From: Euzebya sp.
GTDB lineage: Bacteria; Actinomycetota; Nitriliruptoria; Euzebyales; Euzebyaceae
Direction of reading: 5' to 3'
Assembly (NCBI RefSeq): GCF_964222135.1
Contig: NZ_CAXQBR010000067.1
Location: 1-64,000 of the forward strand
Length of the DNA: 64,000 nt
Shown here piece after piece: positions 1 to 9,569 of this stretch (position 1 is the first letter of the stretch; each line of letters opens with the position of its first letter). The notes beneath the pieces are model-generated. The model worked only from the letters and a program-made list of their open reading frames with translations, did not search any database and was not told where the DNA came from. The position numbers and the translations under genes are program-made.

Positions 1-119
1 ACGGCAACGGCCAGGGCAACGGCACCGGCCAGGGCAACGGCAACGGCCAGGGCAACGGCAACGGCCAGGGCAACGGCAACGGCCAGGGCAACGGCAACGG
101 CCAGGGCAACGGCAACGGC
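1..119 (+). repeat. In-frame Gly-Asn-Gly-Gln coding repeat
   Basis: The first 119 bases are built from the 6-bp words GGCAAC and GGCCAG, giving Gly-Asn-Gly-Gln and Gly-Asn-Gly-Asn runs in the protease reading frame. The repeat begins outside the window, so its full length cannot be judged. It is probably a flexible spacer between an N-terminal region and the protease domain, and a likely site of slippage-driven length change. Confidence 0.85.
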
Positions 120-1706
120 AACGCCCCCGGACAGACCGGCGACACCCCCGGCAACAGCGGCAACGCCCCCGGACAGACCGGTGAGCTCCCCGGCTGCAAC
201 GGTGTCGGCAACCCCCGCTGCGCCGGCAACGTCAACGCCGCCCGCCAGGCACCGGTCGTCCTCGACGACTCCGACGGCCTGAGCGAGGGCGAGCAGTGGC
301 TCCGCGAGTCGCCCGACACCGACCTCGACTCCCTGGCCGAGATCGTCGGCGTCGTCGACGAGACCAGGTTCGCCGCCGCCGGCCGGGTCGGCGTGGCGGT
401 CATCGACACCGGCGTCGCCGAGGTCCCCGGCCTCGACCACGTGATCCACGGCCCGGACCTGTCCTTCGACTCCCAGGCCCCGAACCTCACCCACGTCGAC
501 GGCTATGGCCACGGCACCCACATCGCCGGCATCATCGGCGGCCGCGGGGTCGCAGGGGCGGACGGCGTCGAGCTCGTCGGCCTGGCCCCCGACGCGGACC
601 TCTACTCGGTCAAGGTCGGCAGCCACAGCGGCGCCGTCGACGTCTCCCAGGTCATCGCCGCCGTCGACTGGGTCGCCCAGCACGCCGACGACTACGGGAT
701 CCGGGTGCTGAACCTGTCCTTCGGCACCGACGCCGTGCAGGCCTGGGACGTCGACCCGCTGGCCTTCGCCGTCGAGAACGCCTGGCGCGCCGGCGTGGTC
801 GTCGTGGTCTCCGCCGGCAACGACGGCGAGTCCCGCGACGCGCTCCGCAACCCGGCCCTCAGCCCCTGGGTGCTGGCGGTCGGCGCGAGCGACTCCCAGG
901 GCACGACCGCCACCGCGGACGACTCACTGGCGGAGTTCTCGAACCGCGGCACCGACGCGCGCCGCGTCGACGTGCTGGCCCCCGGGACCGGCATCGTCTC
1001 CTACCGCGTTCCCGGCTCCATCCTCGACGAGGCCTACCCCGCCGCCCGCCGCGGTGCGGCCGGGTTCAGCGGGCACGGCACCTCCCAGGCGGCGGCCGTC
1101 GCCTCCGGCGTGGTGGTCCGGCTGCTGCAGGCCCACCCCTCCGCGACCCCCGACCAGATCAAGGCCGCGCTGGTGGCGACCGCCCGCCCGCTGGCCGGCG
1201 GTGACCCGGCGGCCGGCGCCGGCGGGATCGACCTGGGTGCGGCGTCCGCCGCCCTGGCCCGCGGCACGTCCCGCCCCCTCCAGTCCCACGCCGCTGGCGA
1301 GGCGACCGGCACCCTCGACGCGGCGCGCGACACGATGCGCGTCGCCGACCAGGCGCCCTACTTCAGCCGCGGCGGGTCGTTCGTCCCGCTGGCCGGTGAG
1401 GTCGACGTCCACGGCCAGCCCTTCGACGTCGCGGCCTGGGCCGCTGAGTCCGCGGCCGGCAGCTCGTGGGACGGCGGCGTCTGGAACGGCGTCGAGTGGA
1501 CCGGCGAGGGCTTCTCCGACGACGCCCTGCTGGGTCGCTCCTGGGTCGGTCGGTCGTGGGTGGGCCGCTCCTGGGTGGGCCGCTCCTGGGTGGGCCGCTC
1601 CTGGGTCGGCCGCTCCTGGGTCGGCCGCTCCTGGGTCGGCCACAGCTGGGACGACGACACCAACCAGTTCCTGTCCGAGGGGTGGCTGTCGGTCAACCCC
1701 TGGTGA
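3..1706 (+). CDS. Secreted subtilisin-like (S8) serine protease, 5' end outside window
   Basis: The frame is open from the first base, so the true start lies upstream. The visible part begins with a Gly-Asn-Gly-Gln low-complexity stretch, then a short region with two Cys, then a complete S8 peptidase domain. The catalytic triad is visible: Asp in VIDTG (codon 405-407), His in GHGTHIAG (510-512) and Ser in GHGTSQAAA (1083-1085); the oxyanion Asn is probably in SAGND. After the catalytic domain comes a Trp/Gly-rich tail with seven perfect GRSWV pentapeptides, ending shortly before the stop. It is likely exported and cell-surface associated, with the repeats acting in wall attachment or self-assembly (inference). 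The downstream GGDEF-EAL gene starts 28 bp later on the same strand. The protease call is firm; its substrate is unknown. Confidence 0.92.
   Translation, partial: GNGQGNGTGQGNGNGQGNGNGQGNGNGQGNGNGQGNGNGNAPGQTGDTPGNSGNAPGQTGELPGCNGVGNPRCAGNVNAARQAPVVLDDSDGLSEGEQWLRESPDTDLDSLAEIVGVVDETRFAAAGRVGVAVIDTGVAEVPGLDHVIHGPDLSFDSQAPNLTHVDGYGHGTHIAGIIGGRGVAGADGVELVGLAPDADLYSVKVGSHSGAVDVSQVIAAVDWVAQHADDYGIRVLNLSFGTDAVQAWDVDPLAFAVENAWRAGVVVVVSAGNDGESRDALRNPALSPWVLAVGASDSQGTTATADDSLAEFSNRGTDARRVDVLAPGTGIVSYRVPGSILDEAYPAARRGAAGFSGHGTSQAAAVASGVVVRLLQAHPSATPDQIKAALVATARPLAGGDPAAGAGGIDLGAASAALARGTSRPLQSHAAGEATGTLDAARDTMRVADQAPYFSRGGSFVPLAGEVDVHGQPFDVAAWAAESAAGSSWDGGVWNGVEWTGEGFSDDALLGRSWVGRSWVGRSWVGRSWVGRSWVGRSWVGRSWVGHSWDDDTNQFLSEGWLSVNPW
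1533..1649 (+). repeat. 15-bp tandem repeat encoding GRSWV pentapeptides
   Basis: Seven consecutive 15-bp units encode Gly-Arg-Ser-Trp-Val, followed by a final Gly-His-Ser-Trp. The units differ at synonymous positions only (for example GTC/GTG for Val), so the peptide is kept while the DNA drifts. The repeat lies at the C terminus of the protease, after other Trp-Asn/Trp-Asp-Gly segments. Confidence 0.9.
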
Positions 1707-1733
1707 CCTGACGCCGTGACCTGACGCCATGAC

Positions 1734-4220
1734 ATGGACGCCCTGACCCGCCACGCGCGACGGCTGACCGCCCTCTGGGCGCTCGGCACGGTCGTCGCGA
1801 CGGGCGCGAGCCTGACCCTGCCCGGCCCCGTCCTGGGGCCGGGTTGGGCGTTGGTGCTCGTGACCGGCGGGTTCGTGGCGGCCGAGTTCACGACCCTCCG
1901 CATCCGCCGCGGCGCGACGGCGGAGGGGTTCACGGTCTCCGAGGTCCCGCTGGTCGCGGGGCTGCTGTTCCTCGGCCCGGTCGGCCTGGTCGGCGCCCGC
2001 CTGATCGGCGCCGGCGTCGGCCTGTACCTGGACCGCCGCCAGGAGCGCCTGAAGCTCTTCTTCAACCTGACCATGTGGAGCTGGCAGGCGGCCACCGCGA
2101 TGGTGCTGCTCCTGCTGGTCGCCGGCGACGACCGCATCAGCCCCGCCGGGGTCTACACGGTCTTGGGCGCGATCGCCTTCACCGACATGATCTCGGCGAT
2201 CGCCCTCAACAGCATCATCGCCCGCGTCCGCGACGAGCCGATGAGCTGGACGCGCATCCTGGCGACCCTCCGCGCCGGGCTGCCCCCCGCGCTGTCGTCG
2301 GCCGCCTTCACCTTCGTCTTCGTCCACACCGCCGGGGACGAGTGGGTGCTGGTCGGCCCCCTACTATTCATCGCCCTGTCGATCTGGCTGGCGTTCCGCG
2401 CCGAGACCGACCTGCTGGCCGAGCGCGAGGGGCTCCAGCGCGTCGCCGAGCTCGGCGCCGTCGTCATCGACCCCTCCCTCGACGAGGAGGGGGCGGTGCG
2501 CGCCCTGCTCCGCGAGGTCGGGACGCTGCTCGAGGCCGAGGTCGTCGGCTTGCGCCTCACCGAGCCCGGCGGGGAGGTGGTCGTCTTCGCCACCGACGGG
2601 CGGGCGGAGGCGCTGTTCGCCGACATGGCACCGGTGTCCGAGCCGCGGGTCCTGTCCGCCGAGGACTGCGGCGGGGTCGTGCGCGACGGCCTGGTCGTGC
2701 CCCTCCCCCCGGATGCGCCGGTGACGGGCAGCCTGCTGGTGGCCGAGGGTGAGGGTGAGGCGGCGAGCCTCGGCCTGCCCGAGCTGCGCGTCGCCGCCAC
2801 GCTCGCGGGGCAGCTCGCGACGATGGTGCACAACGCCCGGCTGACCGGCGTGGTCCGGGCCCAGGCGCGACAGGCCGGGTGGGAGGCGCGCCACGACCCC
2901 CTCACCCAGCTGCCGAACCGGCTGTGGCTGGACGAGCACCTGGCGACGGTGACGGCGGACGAGCACTACAGCCTCCTGCTCCTCGACCTCGACGGGTTCA
3001 AGACCGTCAACGACGCGCTCGGCCACAGCTCCGGCGACGAGCTGCTGGTCGACTTCGCCACCCGCCTTGTCGCGACCATGCCGGCCGACGCGATGATCAC
3101 CCGGTTCGCGGGCGACGAGTTCGTGTGCCTGTTGCCCGGGCCGATCGAGCGGGGCCTCGAGGTCGCCACGGCGACCCGCGCGCACTTCCAGTCCCCCTCC
3201 AACATCCGCGGGATGCACCTGTCGGTGCTGCCGAGCATCGGCCTGTCCCACCACCCCACCGACGGGACCGACACCGAGGAGCTCATCCGCGCCGCCGACG
3301 TGGCGATGTTCCGGGGGAAGCGGGACCAGAGCGGGGTGGCCCGGTTCGCGGTGGAGGACGCCGAGCACGCCGCCCGCCAGTTCCGCCTGGCCGGGGACCT
3401 GCGGGAGGCCATCCGCGGCGAGCACCTCACCTGCGTCTACCAGCCGATCGTGGACACCGCGACGGGTGCGGTCCACCACCTCGAGGCGCTGGCCCGCTGG
3501 CACCACCCGGTCCTCGGCCCGGTGTCGCCGGACGAGTTCATCGTGCTGGCCGAGCAGGGTGGGCTGATCCGCGAGCTGACCATGCACGTCGCCCGGCAGG
3601 CGGCCCGGGCCTGCCGGCGCTGGCTGGCGGACGGGCTGGCCGCCGGGGTGGCGGTGAACCTGTCGCCCCAGAGCCTGTCGGACGCGAGCATCCCGTACGC
3701 CGTCAAGGCGATCCTGGCCGAGGAGGGGCTCCCCGCCGAGCACTTCGCCGTCGAGATCACCGAGACGACCCTGCTGACCGACGCCGGCCGGGCGCTCCCG
3801 CTGCTCGCGGAGTTCGAGGCGGCCGGCATCAGCGTCGCCATCGACGACTTCGGGACGGGGTACTCCTCGCTCGCGCACCTGGGCCGGATCCCGGTCGACG
3901 TGCTGAAGGTGGACCGGTCGCTCGTGCAGAACCGCCGCGGCCGGCGTGGTGGCACGATCCTCAGGGCCGTGATCGACCTGGCCGCCGCGCTGGGCCTGAC
4001 CGTCGTGGCGGAGGGGATCGAGGACCGCGAGGACTACCTCTGGCTGCGGGACGCCGGCTGCGCGCTGGGCCAGGGGTACTTCATGGGCCGGCCGATGGTG
4101 GAGGAGGACCTGCGCGGCTGGCGGGAGTCCTGGTCGGGCGTGGCGGCTGAGCTGCGCGACGTCCGCCCCCGCCACCTCGCGGTCGCCGCGGTGAGCGAGC
4201 GGACGGCGTCGGTCTCGTAG
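1734..4220 (+). CDS. Membrane-bound GGDEF-EAL cyclic-di-GMP protein
   Basis: 828 residues. Residues 1-225 hold about six to eight hydrophobic segments (a membrane sensor of MASE-like layout). Residues ~230-370 look like a GAF-type domain. A GGDEF domain spans ~383-540 with the signature AGDEF at 459-463, and an EAL domain spans ~555-800 with EAL at 584-586, a conserved NLSPQSL, and DDFGTGYSS followed by KVDRSLV. The Asp-Glu pair of the cyclase and the metal-binding residues of the phosphodiesterase are present, so both activities (making and hydrolysing cyclic di-GMP) are possible; the Ala in AGDEF is a common tolerated variant. The signal sensed is unknown. ATG 1734 has no obvious ribosome site. 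It may be co-transcribed with the upstream protease, 28 bp away. Confidence 0.93.
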   Translation: MDALTRHARRLTALWALGTVVATGASLTLPGPVLGPGWALVLVTGGFVAAEFTTLRIRRGATAEGFTVSEVPLVAGLLFLGPVGLVGARLIGAGVGLYLDRRQERLKLFFNLTMWSWQAATAMVLLLLVAGDDRISPAGVYTVLGAIAFTDMISAIALNSIIARVRDEPMSWTRILATLRAGLPPALSSAAFTFVFVHTAGDEWVLVGPLLFIALSIWLAFRAETDLLAEREGLQRVAELGAVVIDPSLDEEGAVRALLREVGTLLEAEVVGLRLTEPGGEVVVFATDGRAEALFADMAPVSEPRVLSAEDCGGVVRDGLVVPLPPDAPVTGSLLVAEGEGEAASLGLPELRVAATLAGQLATMVHNARLTGVVRAQARQAGWEARHDPLTQLPNRLWLDEHLATVTADEHYSLLLLDLDGFKTVNDALGHSSGDELLVDFATRLVATMPADAMITRFAGDEFVCLLPGPIERGLEVATATRAHFQSPSNIRGMHLSVLPSIGLSHHPTDGTDTEELIRAADVAMFRGKRDQSGVARFAVEDAEHAARQFRLAGDLREAIRGEHLTCVYQPIVDTATGAVHHLEALARWHHPVLGPVSPDEFIVLAEQGGLIRELTMHVARQAARACRRWLADGLAAGVAVNLSPQSLSDASIPYAVKAILAEEGLPAEHFAVEITETTLLTDAGRALPLLAEFEAAGISVAIDDFGTGYSSLAHLGRIPVDVLKVDRSLVQNRRGRRGGTILRAVIDLAAALGLTVVAEGIEDREDYLWLRDAGCALGQGYFMGRPMVEEDLRGWRESWSGVAAELRDVRPRHLAVAAVSERTASVS

Positions 4221-4270
4221 GGGGGCTGACCGGCGTCGCAGGTGCGCGGCGGCGGGCCGGACGGGGAGCG

Positions 4271-4648
4271 CCATCGACCCGCGGGCGCATCGCGGGAGGC
4301 TCACAGCCCCACGGGGCCCCGCCATCGACCCACGGGCGCATCGCGGGATGTTCACCGCACCACCGGCCCCCGCCATCGCCCCACGGGCGCACCGCGAGAG
4401 GCTCACAGCACCACCGGCCCCCGCCATCGACCCACGGGCGCACCGCGAGAGGTTCACAGCGCCACCGGCCCCCGCCATCGCCCCACGGGCGCACCGCGAG
4501 AGGCTCACCGCACCACCGGCCCCCGCCATCGACCCACGGGCGCATCGCGGGAGGTTCACAGCCCTCACCGGCCCTCGCCATCGACCCACGGGCGCATCGC
4601 GGGAGGTTCACAGCACCACCGGCCCCCGCCATCGACCCACGGGCGCAC
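4271..4648. repeat. 51-bp tandem repeat (minisatellite), seven copies plus a partial
   Basis: This fills most of the 506-bp gap (4221-4726) between two convergent genes. Units begin with CCATCGMCCC at 4271, 4322, 4373, 4424, 4475, 4526, 4578 and 4629, so the period is 51 bp with one 52-bp unit; the last copy stops after about 20 bp. Copies differ at a few positions, notably CATCGCGGG versus CACCGCGAG and GTTCAC versus GCTCAC. Because 51 is a multiple of 3, all frames stay open and produce long artefactual reading frames on both strands. No credible gene is seen in the gap. Possible roles are transcription termination, protein binding or a neutral satellite; none can be told from sequence. Confidence 0.93.
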
Positions 4649-4726
4649 GACGGCGACCACGCGGCTGGTCCCGTCCCCGACGTCCTCCCCGCCCCCGCTT
4701 CCACTCGTCAGGCGACCCCGACCCCC

Positions 4727-6652
4727 TCAGCAGGTGCGGCCGGAGAGCGGGCCGGAGGCGTACCCGCTGACGGTCGGTCCGAGCAGGAGCAGGTCGGCGC
4801 ACCCGGCGGCGCGGACCGTGTCGTCCGGCACCCCGTCGGCGGTGGCCATGAAGAGCGGCAGCTCGCCGGCGGCGGCGGCGCTCGCGGCGGACAGGCCCCA
4901 GGCCCACCCGTCCTGTGCGTACCCGTCGATCAGGAGCCCGCGGGTGACCTCGTCGGCGTCCCACAGCTCGCCGGCGACGGCCACGGCGGTGCCCACCCGG
5001 CTGTCGCCGGCGACGCGGCGCGAGGCACCTCCCGCAGCCGAGGCCGCCGCGGCCACGGTGACCTCGTCGACCGCGGACGTCCCGCCGACGGCGATGACCT
5101 CCTCGGGTGCCAGACGCGCGAGGACCTCGGCCACCTGGGGGTGCAAGATGTCCGAAGGGGTGAGCAGGACAGGTGTCCGGGTGCGCCCCGCCCAGCCGGC
5201 GACGGCGATCGAGTCCGCCCAGTCGTCTGCGCGGACGACCACGACTTGGTCCACCTCCCCCCGGCGCATGGCGACCTCGCGGGCGACGGCGGCCGCGGTC
5301 TCCACCCGCGAGGCACCCGACAGGCGCACCGGGGTCAGGCCCATCCTGCGCACGCCCTCGGCGACGTCGGCGGACAGCGCCGCCTCGCCGCCCAGCAGGT
5401 AGACGATGCCGCCGTGGCCGAGGGTGCGGCGCAGCTCGACGGCCACCCCCGGGTCCAGGCGGTCGCGCGGCGTGAGCAGGAGCGGCCCCTCCCCGGCCAA
5501 CGCGGACCCGGCCAGGGAGTCCGCGAACGCGTCGTCGCGCGCGAGCACCGCGACCGGGGCGCGGGACGCCTCGGGCCACGCGATCCGGGAGAGCGCGATC
5601 GCCGCCGCCGTCGGATCGGGGGCGGCCAGCACCGCAACACGTCCCGTGCCTCCGGGACCCGAGCCCGTCCCCGGATCTGCACCGGACCCCGACCCCGACC
5701 CGGACCCCGACCCCGACCCGGACCCACCCGAACCGGACCCCGCACCCGGATCGCCGACATCGGGCTGCTCCGCGTCGGGCTCGCCGGGTTCGAGGTAGCC
5801 CGAGTCCGCGAGGTTCCAGTGGTCGGCCAGGTAGCTGCCCTCGGGCGGGTCGGGGTTGAAGTAGTCGTCGCCGCCGCAGTCGAGCAGGAACAGCGAGCAG
5901 GTCTCCGGCGGCGACGGCTGGGATGCCATGCACATGACCTCCGGACCGTCGTCGCAGTGCCCGTCGTCGTGGTGCGGGGCCGACGGCTGGACGGCACCGA
6001 GCATGTGGCCGAGCTCGTGGGGGAGCCCGCGCTGCCGCGTCGGGTCCCAGCACCTGGTGTCGACGTACCCGACGGACCCCGGCATCTCCGTCGTGTCGTT
6101 CACGTTCACCGCGCCCGGGCGGTCGTCGCGGTAGTACTGGCCCTCGCCGCAGACCGCATCGCTCCGCGCGTCGTCGATGAACACCAGGTACTTGCGGTCC
6201 GGGCGGTCCCAGCCCTCCTGGCGCAGCCGGCGCTCGAGGACCACGAAGTCCATCACGGCGCCGGCCGGCAGGGAGATCCGGGCGATGTCGGCTCGGCAGT
6301 CGTCCCGCTGGACCAGGCGGACATGACGTCCCTCCCCGTGGACCGAGGCGGAGGCCTGGTAGATCCCGCTCATCACGGCGGCGTGGTCCTGCAGCGTCGT
6401 CTCGAGCTCGGCGAACCGGTCGGGACGGCCGTCGACGGCGGCGTAGAGCAGCTGCACCCGTCGTCCGGACGTCCCGTCCCCGATGCAGACCGGCGGCGGG
6501 ACCGCCTGGGCGAACCGCGGATCGATGGGGGCGTCGGCGACGTAGCTGACGCTGTGGATGACCGGCACCGGACCGGGGTCAGGGACCACGGTGCCGGCCA
6601 CCCCCATGGCCATGGACGCGATGACGGTCAGGGCCAGGACGCGACTGCGCAT
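4727..6652 (-). CDS. Secreted metalloprotease-like protein with C-terminal CWB2 repeats
   Basis: 641 residues. A signal peptide covers ~1-25. The N-terminal region (~35-290) contains HELGHMLGAVQ at 212-222, matching the zinc-binding HExxHxxG consensus of metzincin-like proteases, followed by an acidic/His/Cys-rich segment with several Cys that may form disulfides. A Gly-Ser dipeptide linker (~304-324) leads into three CWB2 repeats (~338-641), recognisable by LLGG-type strands and R(L/V)-x-G-x-(S/D)-R-x-x-TA motifs, which usually anchor proteins to the cell wall. The expected product is a wall-attached peptidase. Whether it is active cannot be told: the third zinc ligand is not obvious, the family usually supplying another His or Asp. 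It ends facing the tandem repeat region. Confidence 0.85.
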   Translation of the reverse strand: MRSRVLALTVIASMAMGVAGTVVPDPGPVPVIHSVSYVADAPIDPRFAQAVPPPVCIGDGTSGRRVQLLYAAVDGRPDRFAELETTLQDHAAVMSGIYQASASVHGEGRHVRLVQRDDCRADIARISLPAGAVMDFVVLERRLRQEGWDRPDRKYLVFIDDARSDAVCGEGQYYRDDRPGAVNVNDTTEMPGSVGYVDTRCWDPTRQRGLPHELGHMLGAVQPSAPHHDDGHCDDGPEVMCMASQPSPPETCSLFLLDCGGDDYFNPDPPEGSYLADHWNLADSGYLEPGEPDAEQPDVGDPGAGSGSGGSGSGSGSGSGSGSGADPGTGSGPGGTGRVAVLAAPDPTAAAIALSRIAWPEASRAPVAVLARDDAFADSLAGSALAGEGPLLLTPRDRLDPGVAVELRRTLGHGGIVYLLGGEAALSADVAEGVRRMGLTPVRLSGASRVETAAAVAREVAMRRGEVDQVVVVRADDWADSIAVAGWAGRTRTPVLLTPSDILHPQVAEVLARLAPEEVIAVGGTSAVDEVTVAAAASAAGGASRRVAGDSRVGTAVAVAGELWDADEVTRGLLIDGYAQDGWAWGLSAASAAAAGELPLFMATADGVPDDTVRAAGCADLLLLGPTVSGYASGPLSGRTC

Positions 6653-6738
6653 GCACCCTCGTCGGCCACTACCGTGCGTGCTTGATCTCTACGAAGCGCG
6701 ATATCAGCCACCCAGGTGACCAGGGCTGCCGTGACCGG

Positions 6739-8505
6739 CTACAGCGGCCAGACCTGGGGCACCAGCAGCATGGTGGCCACCACCACCAGGGCGGTGATCG
6801 GCGCCCCCAGCCGGGCGAAGTCACCGAACCGGTACCCGCCGAGCGCGTAGACCATCAGGTTGGTCTGGTACCCGATCGGTGAGAGGAACGACAGCGACGC
6901 GCCCAGCGCGATCGCGATCGCGAAGGGGCGCAGGTCGGCGCCGACCTGCTCGGCCGCCGCGGCGGCCAGCGGGAACGCCAGGACCGCCGCGGCGTTGTTG
7001 GTCAGCATCTCGGTCAGGACCATCGTCACGACCAGCACGCCGGCCAGCGCCCCGAGCTGCCCCCACTGCTGTGTGACGCCCAACATCAGGTCCGCGAGCG
7101 CCCCCGCCAGCCCGGACTCCTCCATCGCCGCGCCCAACCCGAACGCCGACGCGATCACGACCAGGACCTGCAGGTCGATCGCCGCGCGGGCCTCGGACAC
7201 CCGCATCACCCGCAGCCCGATCAGCGCGAGCGCCGCGACCAGCGACGCCTCCAGGATCGGCACGATCCCCAGCCCGGCAAGCAGCACCAGGGCCAGGGTG
7301 ACCACGCCGACGACCTTCGCCTGCCGCCCCTGGACCGGTCGGGCCTGCCCGGTGCCGGCCACCAGGATGAAGTCGCCGGTGGTCTGCCAGCGCTCCCCGA
7401 ACCCGGTGTCGGCCAGCAGCAGCAGCGCGTCGCCGGGGCGGAGCTCGACCTCACCCAGCTTCGCGTCGATCCGCTGCCCGGCGCGGTGGATCGCCATGAC
7501 CGCCGCCCCGTGGCGCTGGCGGAACCCGACGGTCTTGAGCGTCGAGCCGATCAGCGACGACCCCGGGCCGAGCACGGCCTCGTAGAACACCCCCCGCTCC
7601 CCCACCCGCGAGAGCTGGCGGTCCTCCGCTGGCCGCAGGCCGGTGTTGCCCTGCAGGTCGAGGATCCGGTCGACCTTGCCGACGAACAGCAGCTCGTCAC
7701 CCGATTCGAGCAGGTGGTCCGGCGCGACCGGGGTGGTGACGTGCCCGTCGCGGCTCACCTGCGCGCAGTACACGCCCTGCAGCGCCCGCAGCCCCGCCTC
7801 CTCGATCGTCCGCCCGTCGATCGGGCCGCCGTCGACGACCTCCATGGACACGGTGAACTCGCGGACGTGCTCGGCGAAGTCCTCCATCGCCGCCCCCCGG
7901 TCCGGCAGCAGCCGCGGGGCCAACCCGACGATCAGCAGCCCGCCCCCCAGCGCGATCGGCAGCCCGACCGCGGCAAGCTCGAACAGCCCGAGCGGTTCGG
8001 CCCCCGCGGCCACGAGCAGCCCCGACACGACCAGGTTCGTCGACGTGCCGATCGCGGTGATGCACCCGCCGAGGATGGCCGCGTAGCTGACCGGCATCAG
8101 GAACCGCGACGCCGGCAGGCTGCGCTGCTCGGCCCACGACGCGACCGCCGGGGCGATCATCGCCACGATCGGGGTGTTGTTGAGGAACGCCGACCCCGCG
8201 ATCGTCGGGGCGACCACCCTCGCGAGCAGCACCCGCGGCCCCGCCGCCCCGCCGAGGAGCCGGCCGACGACCGAGGTGAGCACCCCGGTCCGCTGCACCG
8301 CCCCGGCGAGCACGTACAGCGCCGCGACGGTGATCGGGGCGGGGTTCGAGAACCCGCTGAAGGCCTGCTCGGGCGTGATCACCCGCATGGCGAGCAACCC
8401 GACGACCGCGCCCAGCAGCACGATCGCCGCCGGCGCCAGGTCCCGCACCAGCGCGACCAGCACCGCGAGGACCACCACGAGCGTGATCCAGGCCTCCAGG
8501 CCCAC
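6739..8505 (-). CDS. SLC13/DASS-family permease with two TrkA-C domains, probable sulfate transporter
   Basis: 588 residues from GTG 8505, chosen because GGAAGGGGAGC lies just upstream on the coding strand and the protein then starts at the first membrane helix. About 10-12 hydrophobic segments are split into two halves (residues ~1-180 and ~395-588) by a cytoplasmic insert carrying two TrkA-C/RCK-C-like domains (~190-370). The motifs SAFLNNTPIVAM and EMLTNNAAAVLA are typical of the two pseudo-symmetric binding loops of this family. Family members move sulfate or dicarboxylates. The divergent neighbour is cysD, 138 bp away, which argues for sulfate. The substrate assignment is inference; the family is clear. 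Confidence 0.88.
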   Translation of the reverse strand: MGLEAWITLVVVLAVLVALVRDLAPAAIVLLGAVVGLLAMRVITPEQAFSGFSNPAPITVAALYVLAGAVQRTGVLTSVVGRLLGGAAGPRVLLARVVAPTIAGSAFLNNTPIVAMIAPAVASWAEQRSLPASRFLMPVSYAAILGGCITAIGTSTNLVVSGLLVAAGAEPLGLFELAAVGLPIALGGGLLIVGLAPRLLPDRGAAMEDFAEHVREFTVSMEVVDGGPIDGRTIEEAGLRALQGVYCAQVSRDGHVTTPVAPDHLLESGDELLFVGKVDRILDLQGNTGLRPAEDRQLSRVGERGVFYEAVLGPGSSLIGSTLKTVGFRQRHGAAVMAIHRAGQRIDAKLGEVELRPGDALLLLADTGFGERWQTTGDFILVAGTGQARPVQGRQAKVVGVVTLALVLLAGLGIVPILEASLVAALALIGLRVMRVSEARAAIDLQVLVVIASAFGLGAAMEESGLAGALADLMLGVTQQWGQLGALAGVLVVTMVLTEMLTNNAAAVLAFPLAAAAAEQVGADLRPFAIAIALGASLSFLSPIGYQTNLMVYALGGYRFGDFARLGAPITALVVVATMLLVPQVWPL

Positions 8506-8643
8506 CTGCTCCCCTTCCCACGGTTCCGACGACCGGCCATCCTCTGACGACGGGCACGATCGCACGGACTCGCGAACAGGGAGAAGCACCCCTGCCGGCT
8601 ACCATCCGGCCGGCGCGCGAGCACACCGACGCAGAGGGGACCC

Positions 8644-9567
8644 GTGAGCACCGCAGCACCGACCGCCACCCCGATGACCCACCTCGCCCAGCTCGAGGCC
8701 GAGAGCATCCACATCATGCGCGAGGTCGTCGCCCAGTTCGAGCGGCCGGTGATGATGTACAGCATCGGCAAGGACAGCTCGGTGATGCTGCACCTGGCCC
8801 GCAAGGCCTTCCACCCGGGCCAGCTGCCCTTCCCCCTCCTCCACGTCGACACCACCTGGAAGTTCCGGGACATGATCACGTTCCGGGACCGCACCGCCGC
8901 CGAGCTCGGCCTGGACCTCATCGTCCACACCAACCCCGAGGGCAAGGCCGAGGGCATCAACCCCTTCGACCACGGCTCGAAGGGCTACACCGACATCATG
9001 AAGACCCAGGCGCTGAAGCAGGCCCTGTCGGCCGGCCGCTTCGACGCCGCGTTCGGCGGGGCCAGGCGGGACGAGGAGAAGTCCCGCGCGAAGGAGCGCG
9101 TCTTCAGCTTCCGCGACGCCCACCACCGCTGGGACCCGAAGAACCAGCGACCCGAGCTGTGGCACCTCTACAACGGTCGGGTCAACAAGGGCGAGTCGAT
9201 CCGCGTCTTCCCCCTCTCCAACTGGACCGAGCTCGACATCTGGCAGTACATCCACCTCGAGCAGATCCCGATCGTGCCGCTGTACTACTCCGCCCCCCGG
9301 CCCGTCGTCGAGCGCGACGGCACCCTCATCATGGTCGACGACGACCGCTTCCGGTTCGAACCGGGCGAGGAGCCGGAGGAGCGCTGGGTCCGCTTCCGCA
9401 CCCTCGGCTGCTACCCCCTGTCGGGCGCGGTCGAGTCCCGCGCCACCACCCTGCCCGACATCATCCAGGAGATGCTGCTCGCCACCCGCTCGGAGCGGGA
9501 GGGACGGGTCATCGACTACGACCAGTCCGGCTCGATGGAGGAGAAGAAGCGCGAGGGGTACTTCTAG
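8644..9567 (+). CDS. cysD: Sulfate adenylyltransferase subunit 2 (CysD)
   Basis: 307 residues, the usual length for CysD. GTG 8644 follows GAGGGG at a good spacing. It shows the PAPS-reductase/ATP-pyrophosphatase fold signatures: the PP-loop [18 protein letters not shown] near residues 38-55, then [29 protein letters not shown] and the C-terminal [13 protein letters not shown]. With CysN it makes adenosine 5'-phosphosulfate from ATP and sulfate in the cytoplasm, the first step of sulfate assimilation. It heads an operon with the next two genes and is only 2 bp from the CWB2 gene. Nothing looks degraded. Confidence 0.98.
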   Translation: MSTAAPTATPMTHLAQLEAESIHIMREVVAQFERPVMMYSIGKDSSVMLHLARKAFHPGQLPFPLLHVDTTWKFRDMITFRDRTAAELGLDLIVHTNPEGKAEGINPFDHGSKGYTDIMKTQALKQALSAGRFDAAFGGARRDEEKSRAKERVFSFRDAHHRWDPKNQRPELWHLYNGRVNKGESIRVFPLSNWTELDIWQYIHLEQIPIVPLYYSAPRPVVERDGTLIMVDDDRFRFEPGEEPEERWVRFRTLGCYPLSGAVESRATTLPDIIQEMLLATRSEREGRVIDYDQSGSMEEKKREGYF

Positions 9568-9569
9568 CC

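Noticed and set aside
4271-4648. CRISPR array
   Set aside because: Repeat units are contiguous with no unique spacers, and there are no cas genes nearby.
4081-4704. Repetitive 207-codon frame on the minus strand across the 51-bp repeat
   Set aside because: The frame is open only because the repeat length is a multiple of three; it runs into the GGDEF-EAL gene and has no ribosome site.
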